Of a stretch of 64,000 nt of DNA, positions 33,062 to 42,391 are shown piece by piece (position 1 is the stretch's first letter; each line of letters starts with the position of its first letter). This stretch comes from Hufsiella arboris (GTDB lineage Bacteria > Bacteroidota > Bacteroidia > Sphingobacteriales > Sphingobacteriaceae). Where the stretch lies: positions 248,001 to 312,000 of the forward strand of contig NZ_WVHT01000005.1 in assembly GCF_009834875.1 (NCBI RefSeq). Reading direction: 5' to 3'. Position numbers and translations under genes: made by a program. The notes beneath the pieces are model-generated. The model was not told where the DNA came from. It saw only the letters and a program-made list of their open reading frames with translations, and ran no database searches.

Positions 33062-34171
33062 TTATTGGATAACCGGCATTCTAAAATAAAACGTAGATCC
33101 CTTATCAGGGCTACTTTCAACACCAAATTCAGCACCGTGAAGTCGCAAAATTTCAGCGCAAATATATAAACCTATACCTAAACCCTGGAAGCGATTGGTG
33201 TTTGCTTCTACGCGGTAAAATTTTTCAAAGATATCTTTTTGCTTTTCCTCAGGAATACCGATGCCAAAGTCAGTAACCCTCACCGTCAGTACATTGCCAT
33301 TAACATTTGCCGAAACATGTGCTTCTTTGCGATCGGGGGAATATTTAAAAGCGTTTGTTAAAAAGTTTATCAGCACTTGTTCAATGCGGATTGCATCGCC
33401 AAATAGCTTAGCATCATCATAGTTTCCGTTAACAAGCACATTAAAGTCGTCATGCGTCTGTGTAATTATATCTATGGCGCTGTTTAGCAAGGGTCCGAAT
33501 GCAAATGGCTCCTTATTTAATTTTAACTTTCCGCTTTCAATCTTGGAGATATCCAGTAAATCAGCGATGAGACCATTTAGTTTTTCGAGCTGCTGCCCGG
33601 TTCTGTCGAGATATGACTTTGTTTTTTCAACGTCGTTGTCTATCGCCCGCTGTGAAAGCTGCAGATATGCTTTGATACTGGTAAGCGGTGTTTTTAATTC
33701 GTGGCTGGCTATACTGATAAATTCGTCTTTCTTTTTCTCCGCTTCTTTACGGTATTCGATTTCTTCAAGCAACGCTTGTTGCATACGATACAATTCGTGC
33801 GTTTGCTCATAAAGCCGGTAAAATGTTTTAACCTTTAAAAGCAGAATGTCAGCATCAACGGGCTTTGTGATATAATCCAGTCCGCCGGACGCATATCCTT
33901 TAGTTATAAACTTTTTATCTGTATTAACGGCCGATAAAAAGATGATGGGCGTGTCTTTTGATTTACTGTATCCGGTTACCGCTTCCGCCACTTCGAAACC
34001 ATCCATCCCCGGCATTTGTACATCCAGTATAATAAGTGCGTAATCGTTCTTAAGTATTTTTTTAAGGGCTTCTTCGCCGGAAAGTGCAATATCTACTTCG
34101 AAGTTATGAAGTTCAAGAATTTGTTTTAACGAAAATATATTCTCTGGTTTATCGTCAACTATTAATATCAT
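33062..34171 (-). CDS. Response regulator-histidine kinase fusion
   Basis: A soluble 369-residue protein with an N-terminal receiver (Asp50 in LIILDVQMPGMDGFE, Lys in ITKPV) and a C-terminal kinase: HisKA His157 in IASHELKTPLTS, then HATPase_c with NFLTNAFKY, DFGIGIP and GLGIGLYI. I use the ATG at 34171 (MILIVDDKPENIF), which gives a normal receiver start; the longer ORF adds 15 residues unlike the family. It is the first gene of the minus-strand signalling operon. A receiver-kinase fusion usually lies downstream of another kinase, so it would be driven by an upstream histidine kinase or by the hybrid kinase here. A TAATTTTG -7 box on the minus strand lies near 34248-34255. Confidence 0.9.
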   Translation of the reverse strand: MILIVDDKPENIFSLKQILELHNFEVDIALSGEEALKKILKNDYALIILDVQMPGMDGFEVAEAVTGYSKSKDTPIIFLSAVNTDKKFITKGYASGGLDYITKPVDADILLLKVKTFYRLYEQTHELYRMQQALLEEIEYRKEAEKKKDEFISIASHELKTPLTSIKAYLQLSQRAIDNDVEKTKSYLDRTGQQLEKLNGLIADLLDISKIESGKLKLNKEPFAFGPLLNSAIDIITQTHDDFNVLVNGNYDDAKLFGDAIRIEQVLINFLTNAFKYSPDRKEAHVSANVNGNVLTVRVTDFGIGIPEEKQKDIFEKFYRVEANTNRFQGLGIGLYICAEILRLHGAEFGVESSPDKGSTFYFRMPVIQ

Positions 34172-34270
34172 TATACGGGCTAAGCATGGCGTTTGTCGAA
34201 ACGCTGAATTAAGCAATCTTCAACAACAGCCTGATTTTTAAAAAGTTTTAAAAGTCGGCAAAATTAACAC

Positions 34271-34930
34271 TTATTTAATAAGATATGGTTTTAAGGCTTT
34301 TTCCCAAATAGAATAACCCTGCCGATTCATATGCAACTTGTCTTCTATAAATATTTCAGGCCGCATTTTTCCATTTTTGTCGAGCATTAAGTCATACACA
34401 TTAATGAAAACTGCATTAACTTCTTTCGCTAAAAACTGGCGTATCAAGGCATTGGATTTTCTTGCCTTATCCTGATACTGCGCCCTTACCGGACTGGGCT
34501 TAATAGAAATGTAAGCAATTGGTACGTTTGGTAATTGAGTCCTTATCGTTTTATATAATACCTTAAACCTGCTTAGTAAGGAGTCTGGTGTAGCGGTTGC
34601 CTCCGGTAAATCGTTTTCTCCTACATAAACTACAATTTGCCTTGGCTGATAAGGGAAAATCAGATCATTTGCGTAATAAGTTATATCGCTGGTTATTGCA
34701 CCGCCAATACCTCTATTAATAACCTTGTAATTGCCAAACGCCTCATCAAGGCTGGTCCATTTTCTGATGGATGAACTGCCAATAAATAAAATGGGATTTG
34801 CCGGCGGTGAATAGATATTATCGAACTTTTTAATCGTTGCAATGTCGTCCGCGTAGGCATGTGTTTGTGAAAGTACAGTGCTGTTTAAGCCCGTTGCTAA
34901 AATCAAAAATGTAAAAAAGAGTTGCTTCAT
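34271..34930 (-). CDS. SGNH/GDSL-family hydrolase, exported
   Basis: A serine esterase or acyl-hydrolase with a flavodoxin-like fold. A signal peptide is seen from the ATG at 34930 (MKQLFFTFLILATGLNSTVLS). Motifs: block I FIGSSSIRKW (nucleophile Ser), block II GIGGAITSD (Gly), block III VGENDL (Asn), block V DKLHMNRQGY (Asp and His). The nearest relatives are the small esterases with GSSSIR...WTSL, whose substrates are unknown. Four bases separate it from the symporter gene, so the pair is an operon. The upstream ATG at 34963 overlaps the symporter coding region. Confidence 0.88.
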   Translation of the reverse strand: MKQLFFTFLILATGLNSTVLSQTHAYADDIATIKKFDNIYSPPANPILFIGSSSIRKWTSLDEAFGNYKVINRGIGGAITSDITYYANDLIFPYQPRQIVVYVGENDLPEATATPDSLLSRFKVLYKTIRTQLPNVPIAYISIKPSPVRAQYQDKARKSNALIRQFLAKEVNAVFINVYDLMLDKNGKMRPEIFIEDKLHMNRQGYSIWEKALKPYLIK

Positions 34931-34934
34931 TGTA

Positions 34935-36191
34935 TTAAAGTATTTCGGTTTCCTGCTTTTCAACCAGTAGTTTATATTTTTTAATATCTAAAGCTTTTTC
35001 GCTTTTAGCGATCACTACAGTAGCTACGGTGTTGCCTATAAAGTTAATTACGGCCCTGCCTTCACTCATAAACCGGTCAATGCCAATAAGTAATGCTAAC
35101 CCTTCCAGAGGAATAATTTTTAATGCAGTAAGTGTGGAGGCAAGAACGATAAAACCGCTGCCTGTTACGCCGGCAGCTCCTTTGCTGGTTAACAGTAAAA
35201 TGCCGATTACTGTTAATTGTTGTCCAAAGCTTAGATCTATATGAAATACCTGCGCCAGAAAAATAACACACATGCTAAGGTATATCGTGGTTCCGTCGAG
35301 ATTAAAACTATATCCTGTCGGTATTACCAGCCCGATAACTTCCTTGTCGCAACCGGCTTTTTCAAGTTTCATCATCACCGATGGCAATACTGCTTCGCTG
35401 CTGCTTGCTCCAAGCACGATTAAAATTTCGTCCTTTATATAGCCCAGCAATTTCCAAAGGCTGAATTGGTAATACCGGCAAATAGCATTCAGGATAACGA
35501 AAACAAAAAGAAATCCGGTGATGTAAAAGGTTAGCAAAAGTTTACCCAATACGGCGAGGCTGGCAAAGCCAAATTTCCCAATGGTATATGCCATTCCGCC
35601 AAAAGCACCCAAAGGACTGAACCGCATAACAATCTGCAGAATATTAAACAGTACTTTGTTTAGTTTTTCGAAGCTGAGAATAATGCTGCCGCTTTCTTTT
35701 CCAAGCCATTTTAACCCGATGCCAAATAAGATACTGAAAAATAAGATTTGCAAAATGTCTCCTTTAGCGAATGCCTCAAATATGTTAGATGGGACAATAT
35801 GTGAAAAGAATTCGCCCCATTTGAACGCGGCAGCCTCCCTGGTATACTCGGATATTTTAGCGCTGTTACTATGAGTTATTGGAATTCCGGATCCTGGTTT
35901 TACAATATGGGCTACATATAAACCAGTGATCAGCGCCAGCGTTGTTACAATTTCGAAGTAAATAATAGCTTTTCCGCCGATACGTCCCGCTTTGCCCAGG
36001 TCGCTGGCACCGGCGATACCAAGCACAATTGTAAAGAAGATCACCGGTGCAATCACCATCCTGATCATGTTAATGAACGTTTCACTGATCACTTTGGCAG
36101 ATTCAGAAAAATGAGGAAAGAAAAACCCGGCAATGACACCAGCTATTATTCCGATAAGGACCTGGATATAAAGGATCTTTATATACTTCAC
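34935..36191 (-). CDS. Dicarboxylate/amino acid:cation symporter (DctA/GltP family)
   Basis: An inner-membrane transporter of about 418 residues with roughly eight helices and two re-entrant hairpins. Family motifs: NMIRMVIAPVIFFTIVLGIAG (hairpin 1 entry), the GASSSEAVLPSVM motif near 265-280, and GYSFNLDGTTIYLSM around 290-305, then GSGFIVLASTL and GIDRFMSEGRAVINFIGN. These are the substrate- and Na+/H+-binding regions of GltPh-like carriers. Substrate is probably C4-dicarboxylates or glutamate/aspartate; the sequence does not tell which. Likely first gene of a two-gene operon with the SGNH hydrolase. Confidence 0.92.
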   Translation of the reverse strand: MKYIKILYIQVLIGIIAGVIAGFFFPHFSESAKVISETFINMIRMVIAPVIFFTIVLGIAGASDLGKAGRIGGKAIIYFEIVTTLALITGLYVAHIVKPGSGIPITHSNSAKISEYTREAAAFKWGEFFSHIVPSNIFEAFAKGDILQILFFSILFGIGLKWLGKESGSIILSFEKLNKVLFNILQIVMRFSPLGAFGGMAYTIGKFGFASLAVLGKLLLTFYITGFLFVFVILNAICRYYQFSLWKLLGYIKDEILIVLGASSSEAVLPSVMMKLEKAGCDKEVIGLVIPTGYSFNLDGTTIYLSMCVIFLAQVFHIDLSFGQQLTVIGILLLTSKGAAGVTGSGFIVLASTLTALKIIPLEGLALLIGIDRFMSEGRAVINFIGNTVATVVIAKSEKALDIKKYKLLVEKQETEIL

Positions 36192-36415
36192 GGTACAATA
36201 TTAACAAAGCATTTCAGATTCGCTGAATCAGACGGGATTATTAACGTTCTGTAACAACATTGTAAGATTGATGAAAAACAGTTGTTCTGCGACTATTCCA
36301 TCTGATGAAAGCTCTTAATTTTTTGCTGCTAGTTATGAGTGGGTTCGCCGGGTTTGTAAATAAGTTGGTATCTTTTGCTGCCTTAATTCGTTAAAACGAG
36401 TACTTAACCCTTATC

Positions 36416-36946
36416 ATGAAATTTTTATACTTATTTGCCTTGTTACTCTGTGCTCAAATTTGTGCTGCTCAAAAACTTTATCTCGAAGATTTGCAGCAAG
36501 CTCTGAACCTGAGCCAAAATGAATGCGAAGAATTTTTATTCCAAAAGGGATATGTTTTTACCAGGCAAGGTTCGCGGAGTGAAAACGGTCAGAATATAAA
36601 TACCTATACAACAAAAGGAAATAAACTGATCAAAACTCCAAAAACACTGATCAAAGTGATCGGACCTAATCCTAAATCAGATTATGTGTGTTATCAAACT
36701 TATGATCATTATGAGTTTGACGAATTTGAAAGGATGATTAAAGAGGAAGAAAATTACACCCGTTCAGATACTGTCGGAAGTGACCGTTCACGTCAGTATC
36801 ATAAAGACGAATTCAAAATAAGCTTTGAAACGAAACGCGAACCAGAAAAAAGTCTGTATACCATAACCCTGTACCATGCAAGCCTTGTCAAACGAAAACT
36901 ATCGCTTCCTAAGTTTTTTAAGAAGCGGGAAGATGATGGCAGGTAA
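36416..36946 (+). CDS. Hypothetical exported protein
   Basis: A 176-residue protein of unknown function. Residues 1-18 are a Sec signal (MKFLYLFALLLCAQICAA). The mature part is strongly charged and rich in Lys, Glu, Asp, Tyr and Thr, with a central basic/acidic segment (FDEFERMIKEEENYTR) and no membrane helix or clear motif. It ends in KKREDDGR. No neighbour points to a role: it stands alone between the symporter and the SusC/D locus and has its own hairpin terminator. Confidence 0.6.
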   Translation: MKFLYLFALLLCAQICAAQKLYLEDLQQALNLSQNECEEFLFQKGYVFTRQGSRSENGQNINTYTTKGNKLIKTPKTLIKVIGPNPKSDYVCYQTYDHYEFDEFERMIKEEENYTRSDTVGSDRSRQYHKDEFKISFETKREPEKSLYTITLYHASLVKRKLSLPKFFKKREDDGR

Positions 36947-36960
36947 AGCCGTATCATCTT
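36930..36960 (+). terminator. Hairpin terminator after the hypothetical exported protein
   Basis: Stem AAGATGAT/ATCATCTT (36930-36937 with 36953-36960) with inner GGC/GCC pairing, overlapping the last codons, followed by TTTAATTATTTAAT. T-rich but interrupted, so moderate strength. Confidence 0.45.
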
Positions 36961-37054
36961 TAATTATTTAATGGTCAGACGTACCAGTTTAATATAAACT
37001 TCTCTCACCGTAATAAGCTTGTCAGAACTTTCGCATTTGCTGCCGATAGTCAGT

Positions 37055-37081
37055 TAGGCTATTACAACCCCCTATAGCCTA
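37055..37081. repeat. Inverted repeat in the SusC upstream region
   Basis: TAGGCTAT (37055-37062) and ATAGCCTA (37074-37081), perfect 8-bp arms separated by 11 bases. It lies about 125 bases upstream of the SusC promoter in the 385-base gap, which otherwise holds only the promoter at 37206-37235 and a small leader hairpin (CATCGA/TCGATG, 37263-37282). It could be an operator or a transcript hairpin. Confidence 0.35.
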
Positions 37082-37205
37082 TTCTTGCAGATTTACTCTC
37101 CATCTCCGGCTAACATTTTTTGTATAAACATTAACAAAAACGTTACAGGAGGCATGCTTACTATCCTAATTTCACACACTGAACAGTTGCATAAAAGCTG
37201 GTGCT

Positions 37206-37235
37206 TTTGCGACAATTATAACCAGTTTAATTTTT
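37206..37235 (+). promoter_or_regulatory. Promoter of the susC-like gene
   Basis: TTTG (37206-37209), 18-base spacer, TAATTTTT (37228-37235), one mismatch in the -7 box. The leader would be about 90 bases. Confidence 0.45.
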
Positions 37236-37331
37236 AAAACCTTAACTCAAGATGGAGAAGCGCATCGACTGAAATATCGATGAATTGCTTTTGAAAACTA
37301 ACCAATTATTATCAAGTCTAAATGGATTCAA

Positions 37332-40300
37332 ATGAAGAAAAAAGTACTTCTAAAAAGATTTGACAGGCTAAGTAAAACAGCATTTATATGTTTGCTGCTT
37401 ATTTTTTCCTGCTATTATTCTTTTGCCCAACCCCGGCAAATCAGTGGTGTTGTAACCGAATCAAATGGCAGCCCGCTGGCTGGTGCTAGTGTCAAAATAA
37501 AAGGCACGTCAACAGGAGCTTCAACAAATGCAAGTGGAGCTTTTAAATTACAAGTTCCGGGCAATTCGGTTCTCGAGGTTAGCTTTACCGGCTATCAAAC
37601 TCAGGAAGTTGCGGTTGGAGATAAAGCAACAATAAACGTCGTGCTAATCCAGGGGGTAAGTAATTTAAATGAGGTGGTTGTTATCGGGTACGGTACCACC
37701 AGGCGTAAGGATCTTACCGGTTCTGTCAGTTCGGTTAGCGCGGCTACTATTGAGAAGGTGCCCGTAACTTCATTCGATCAGGCGTTACAGGGCCGTGCTT
37801 CGGGCGTACAGATCGTTAATAACGATGCAAGTCCGGGCGGTAATGTCAGCGTGTTAATCAGAGGCACAGGTAGTTTGGCAACAAACGGTAACAGTCCTTT
37901 ATATGTGATAGATGGATATCCTGTAGAAACAGGCGGAATCAATAATATCAACCCAAGCGATATCGCATCTATCGATATATTAAAGGACGCTTCTGCTACC
38001 GCTATTTATGGTGTTCGTGCCGCAAACGGAGTAGTTATCGTCACAACAAAGCGCGGCAAAAAGAATACTGCGCAGGTATCGTTAGATGTTTATAATTCGC
38101 TACAAAGTCAACCTAAAACTTACGATGTTCTAAATGCACAGGAATTCGCGACGCTCGCTAACTACGTAGCTGCGAATGATCCCGCTAAGCAGTTTAATAT
38201 TTTGCCTGCATGGAGCAACCCCTCGGCGCTTACGAATGCTGACTGGCAGGACGAAGTTTTTCGCAATGGCTACACTCAAAACTACAGCCTGGCAATCCGA
38301 GGAGGTAGTGACAAAGTACAGTCGGCTGCCTCGGTAGGATATTTCGACCAAAAGGGTATCGTACTGGCGTCATATTTTAAACGACTCTCTTTGGGGCTTA
38401 ATCTTGATTTTCAACCGGTAAAATGGCTTAAGTCAGCTACAAGTGCGAAGTATTCTTATACGACTAATAATAATCCACTTGGTACCGGAAGCCTTGGTGT
38501 CATAGCGCAGTTGCCGCCAACACTTGACGGCGGGAATAAGCTTACCGCCGAAATAAAAGACAGCCAGGGTAATTATGGCTTTTATAACCCTATTTATACA
38601 TATGTCGCAAAATGGTATAACCCAGTTTATAATGTAGAGAATAATGTTTCTCAGGGGAAAAACCAATACTTTTTAGCTAACTCGTCACTGGAAGCTACTA
38701 TCGTAGACGGACTTAAAATTAAAACAAACGCCGGAGCCACGATTACTTCCGGTAAAGGCTATTATTACGCGCCACAGGATAACCGCCTGGTTAATCAGTA
38801 TGGAGCGCAGGCAGGAGCAACGCAAAACGCAAACTTCTCTCAAAGCGAAAATACCTCGTTCGACTGGCTTTGGGAAAACACTATTTCCTACGACAAATCT
38901 TTTGGCAAACACACCATTGGGTTACTTGGTGGTATATCAGCGCAGGAAGTGACATTTAACAATTTTGGAGGCAGTGGAGTTCCGCCAAACAGTGTAATTA
39001 AAGATTTGTCGCAGGTGCAAACAGGTACGTTGAAACTTAACAGCACTGCAGAAAGCGTTCAATCTCTCGCATCACAGTTTGCAAGAGTGAATTACAGTTT
39101 CGCTGACCGTTATTTCATAACAGGAAATATACGCCGTGACGGTTCGTCGAAATTTGACAGCGACCACAAGTACGGCGTTTTTCCATCCGGTGCTGTGAAA
39201 TGGAGAGCTAAAAGTGAATCGTTTTTAGAGAATGTAGATTGGCTGGCCGACCTTAGCTTCCGCGGAAGTTACGGTGAGGTGGGTAATCAAATACCTATTA
39301 CGCCTTTTGGTTACCAGGCTTTATATTCTACTGGTTCGCAACCCAGCAATTCAGGAAACCTGGGCTACGCATTTGGTAAAATCGGTGGAAGTAATGGAAC
39401 CTACCAGGCGGGAATAGCATCTGTGCAGCCTGACAATCCATCTTTAAAATGGGAAACAGATTACATGACTGATATTGGTGCTGACTTTGCGTTTTTTAAA
39501 GGCGACCTAAATTTTACGGTCGACTGGTTTAATCGTAAATCAAAGGACTTTTTGTTGAATATCAGTGTTTCCCCACAAACAGGATATAATACTTTGCCAC
39601 AGAATATCGGAACAATGAGTAATAAAGGCTGGGAGTTTGGTGCAAATTATAATCACCTGTTTAACCAGTTCAGATTCGGTTCAACTCTTACACTTTCCAT
39701 AATCCGCAATAAACTGACCTCACTAACCAGCGGTACAAACTACATTACCAATTTCGGCGGTGTAACGTTAACAGGCCAGGGCTGGCAAACATTTACTCAA
39801 ACATTCATCGGCCAGCCGGTAGGTGAGTTTTACGGCTACAGGTCATTAGGAATAATTCAGTCGCAGGCACAGATAGACGCTTTGAATGCAGCCGCTGTGG
39901 CGAAAGGAAATAGCTTTTATTATTTAGCTCCAACCGGTCCCGGCGATCGTTTATTTGAAGATATAAATGGCGACGGAACCGTAAATGCCAGCGACCAGGT
40001 CAGTATAGGCAGTCCGCAGCCAAAATTTTACGGTGGCCTAAATCTTGACGGCTCTTTTAAAGCCTGGGACATCAACTTGTATTTTTACGGCGTTTATGGT
40101 AACAAGATCCTGAATTACCAGGAAAGCAACCTGGAGTCGTTCCAGGGGCGGGGTTCTGTAAGCATCGAAAACGTAAGCAAAGACTACTATAATGGTGCAT
40201 GGACGCCAACTAATCCTTCAACCACTTATACGAGGGTTTTATATAATGACGACAATAATCAGAACGCTGTCCCTTCAGATCATTGGATTGAAAACGGAAG

Positions 40301-40541
40301 TTTCCTAAAGTTGAAAAATGTCACGGTAGGTTATACGTTTCCAGCAAGTCTAACAAAGAAGATAGCGATGTCGAGAGTGCGGGTCTACGTTTCTTCGCAA
40401 AACCTGTTTACAATCACCAATTACACAGGGCTTGATCCGGAAATTGGTTTACAGGGCGGCAATGCTACGCAGAACGGAGTTGATAACGGTACCTATCCGT
40501 CTTCCAGATTTTACACCATGGGTTTAAACGTAACGTTTTAA
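37332..40541 (+). CDS. SusC/RagA-type TonB-linked outer membrane receptor
   Basis: A 1069-residue outer-membrane transporter for glycans or peptides. After the signal (to about residue 33) there is a carboxypeptidase-like Ig domain (about 36-110, ISGVVTESNGSPLAGASVKIKG), the SusC marker NEVVVIGYGTTRRKDLTGSV, the plug (about 125-240, PLYVIDGYPVE, SIDILKDASATAIYGVRAANGVV) and a long beta-barrel ending in the aromatic YTMGLNVTF (terminal Phe). The partner SusD lipoprotein follows after 21 bases. Together they form the lid-and-barrel pair that brings oligomers into the periplasm by TonB energy. Confidence 0.97.
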   Translation: MKKKVLLKRFDRLSKTAFICLLLIFSCYYSFAQPRQISGVVTESNGSPLAGASVKIKGTSTGASTNASGAFKLQVPGNSVLEVSFTGYQTQEVAVGDKATINVVLIQGVSNLNEVVVIGYGTTRRKDLTGSVSSVSAATIEKVPVTSFDQALQGRASGVQIVNNDASPGGNVSVLIRGTGSLATNGNSPLYVIDGYPVETGGINNINPSDIASIDILKDASATAIYGVRAANGVVIVTTKRGKKNTAQVSLDVYNSLQSQPKTYDVLNAQEFATLANYVAANDPAKQFNILPAWSNPSALTNADWQDEVFRNGYTQNYSLAIRGGSDKVQSAASVGYFDQKGIVLASYFKRLSLGLNLDFQPVKWLKSATSAKYSYTTNNNPLGTGSLGVIAQLPPTLDGGNKLTAEIKDSQGNYGFYNPIYTYVAKWYNPVYNVENNVSQGKNQYFLANSSLEATIVDGLKIKTNAGATITSGKGYYYAPQDNRLVNQYGAQAGATQNANFSQSENTSFDWLWENTISYDKSFGKHTIGLLGGISAQEVTFNNFGGSGVPPNSVIKDLSQVQTGTLKLNSTAESVQSLASQFARVNYSFADRYFITGNIRRDGSSKFDSDHKYGVFPSGAVKWRAKSESFLENVDWLADLSFRGSYGEVGNQIPITPFGYQALYSTGSQPSNSGNLGYAFGKIGGSNGTYQAGIASVQPDNPSLKWETDYMTDIGADFAFFKGDLNFTVDWFNRKSKDFLLNISVSPQTGYNTLPQNIGTMSNKGWEFGANYNHLFNQFRFGSTLTLSIIRNKLTSLTSGTNYITNFGGVTLTGQGWQTFTQTFIGQPVGEFYGYRSLGIIQSQAQIDALNAAAVAKGNSFYYLAPTGPGDRLFEDINGDGTVNASDQVSIGSPQPKFYGGLNLDGSFKAWDINLYFYGVYGNKILNYQESNLESFQGRGSVSIENVSKDYYNGAWTPTNPSTTYTRVLYNDDNNQNAVPSDHWIENGSFLKLKNVTVGYTFPASLTKKIAMSRVRVYVSSQNLFTITNYTGLDPEIGLQGGNATQNGVDNGTYPSSRFYTMGLNVTF

Positions 40542-40562
40542 CAAACGCTAAATAGTAAGAAA

Positions 40563-42329
40563 ATGAAATTAATAAAATATAGTGCTTTAATATTGACTCT
40601 AATAACGATGGTGCTGATTCCACCGGGTTGTAAAAAGAGTTTCCTGGAGCAAACAAATCAGCAAAATTCGACCGCCGATGCCAGTTTTCAGAAATCACAG
40701 GATGTAGTGGCACTCGTGAATTCAATTTATGATGCCTATCAGAGCAGCGATCTTTTGAAAAAGTCTATCTGGTATTACGCTAACTTTTTCAGTCACGACT
40801 GGTATAACAATGGTGCTGACATTGCCTGGAACTCCTATACCATCAGTCCTAATTTTGGCGCCATTAATGTTTTCTGGAACAATGCTTACATAGCAATCGG
40901 CCGAGCAAACGCGGCGTTAAGAATTATAGCTACTGCCAAGGAGAATGGAGTGGTTACGCCGCAGCTTGGTGATCGTTTATTGGGTGAAGCCTACTTTTTA
41001 AGAGGCATAAGCTATTATTACCTGGCAGGAACTTTTGGCGGCGTACCGCTTGTGCTGAAAGAATACAAGGGTGGCGATCCGCTGCTTCCCAGAAATTCGC
41101 AGGATGAAGTATTTCAACAGGTTGTTGCAGATATGCAGCTGGCGGAGAAACTTCTTGAATCAAAAACAACATTACCTGCAGCCGAATTGGGGCGGGCGAC
41201 CAAAGGCGCAGCATACGGTTATGAAGGTGCCGCACAAATGTGGTTAAAGAATTACACCGGTGCGCTGGCCGCTTTTAATAATCCTGAGATCACGAACAAT
41301 TATCATCTTTTGCCGCGTTTCGTTGACGTAAACGAATTTAGCAATCAAAATAATGATGAATCGTTATTTGAAATTCAGTTTGACATCCAGGGATCACAAA
41401 GCTGGGACGGCGGCTGGCAAAACGGCGGTGAGGTGGCATGGATTGACGATTTCAGCTGGCCGCACGAAATCAGTGGCTTTGGCTACGATTACGCGAATCC
41501 AGGGCTTTGGTATTCATATCAGTCAGGCGATACCCGTAAACTTGCTACAGTCGTTGGTCCGGGAGATGAATTGGTTAGTCCGGGTATTATAGAAAAATGG
41601 GGCGGAATAAAAGGCTACGCCGTTGTAAAGGCGGGCTTTGAAAACAATGTAAAGGATAATACTAATCAGAAATATCCGTCATACGCCGGTGATGACGATA
41701 AGATTATTAACACTTGCGGTTCCTTCAGGCAGCCATGGTACGGAAATGACGGCACCCGCTCCGGATACTACTGTGCAAAGAAATGGCGCGATCCTAATCT
41801 TACCGGTGCAAACGGCAATTCAACAATCTTCGGTTCGCAAAACCAGGTTTTGTTACGTTATGCTGAAATTCTGCTTGACCGGGCTGAATGCAAAGTTCGT
41901 ACTGGAGATGTAGCCGGAGCAATGGCGGATATTAAATTGGTGAGAGATAGAGCCTGGGGAGCAAATTCCGGCGGCACAGCGGCTCCTGCGGTAATGCAAG
42001 ACGGACTGACTTATGATGGCAAGCCGACGCAACCTATAACTGATCCGCTTCAAATGGTACTGAGCGAATATCGTCATGAGCTAACTGCGGATTATTCGCT
42101 GTTTTATAATCTTCGCAGAGCTGGACCTGGTGTCGCTTCGGCATTTATTAAAGCCGCCTATAATACAAACGAATCTTTGCTGCCTCAAGCCTACCCATAT
42201 GGTCCAACGGCCGATGGTCAATTGCACGGAGTTTGGTTTACTTCCTTGCCAGCAGGGAAGGACATCTGTCCAATTCCTAAACCGCAAATAGGTCTTAATC
42301 CAAACCTTACGCAGAATCCTGGTTATTAA
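40563..42329 (+). CDS. SusD/RagB-family nutrient-binding lipoprotein
   Basis: A 588-residue surface lipoprotein, lid of the SusC barrel. The lipoprotein signal ends near PPGCKKSF (Cys23). Family features are the TPR-rich N-terminal helices (AIGRANAALRI, LLGEAYFLRGISYYYLAGTFGG, RATKGAAYGYEGAAQMWL) and the late RYAEILLDRAECKVR and EYRHELTADYSLFYNLRR. Trp/Tyr-rich loops in the middle (SYQSGD, WPHEISGFGYDY) suit a glycan-binding site, though the sugar cannot be read from sequence. It is followed by a strong terminator, so susCD forms its own transcript. Confidence 0.96.
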   Translation: MKLIKYSALILTLITMVLIPPGCKKSFLEQTNQQNSTADASFQKSQDVVALVNSIYDAYQSSDLLKKSIWYYANFFSHDWYNNGADIAWNSYTISPNFGAINVFWNNAYIAIGRANAALRIIATAKENGVVTPQLGDRLLGEAYFLRGISYYYLAGTFGGVPLVLKEYKGGDPLLPRNSQDEVFQQVVADMQLAEKLLESKTTLPAAELGRATKGAAYGYEGAAQMWLKNYTGALAAFNNPEITNNYHLLPRFVDVNEFSNQNNDESLFEIQFDIQGSQSWDGGWQNGGEVAWIDDFSWPHEISGFGYDYANPGLWYSYQSGDTRKLATVVGPGDELVSPGIIEKWGGIKGYAVVKAGFENNVKDNTNQKYPSYAGDDDKIINTCGSFRQPWYGNDGTRSGYYCAKKWRDPNLTGANGNSTIFGSQNQVLLRYAEILLDRAECKVRTGDVAGAMADIKLVRDRAWGANSGGTAAPAVMQDGLTYDGKPTQPITDPLQMVLSEYRHELTADYSLFYNLRRAGPGVASAFIKAAYNTNESLLPQAYPYGPTADGQLHGVWFTSLPAGKDICPIPKPQIGLNPNLTQNPGY

Positions 42330-42350
42330 TTGGTTAATTGTATTTGGTAA

Positions 42351-42382
42351 GCCGCCTTTTGAGATAAAAGGCGGCTTTTTTT
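42351..42382 (+). terminator. Intrinsic terminator after susCD
   Basis: Stem GCCGCCTTTT/AAAAGGCGGC (42351-42360 with 42366-42375), loop GAGAT, followed by seven T. It also forms a hairpin for the opposite strand before the end of the convergent lipoprotein gene. Confidence 0.9.
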
Positions 42383-42391
42383 AGTATGTTT

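Noticed and set aside
36305-36394. 29-codon hydrophobic ORF (starts MKALNFLLLVMSG) before the hypothetical exported protein
   Set aside because: No promoter or ribosome site with good spacing, and short hydrophobic ORFs occur by chance in AT-rich gaps. Kept only as a note.
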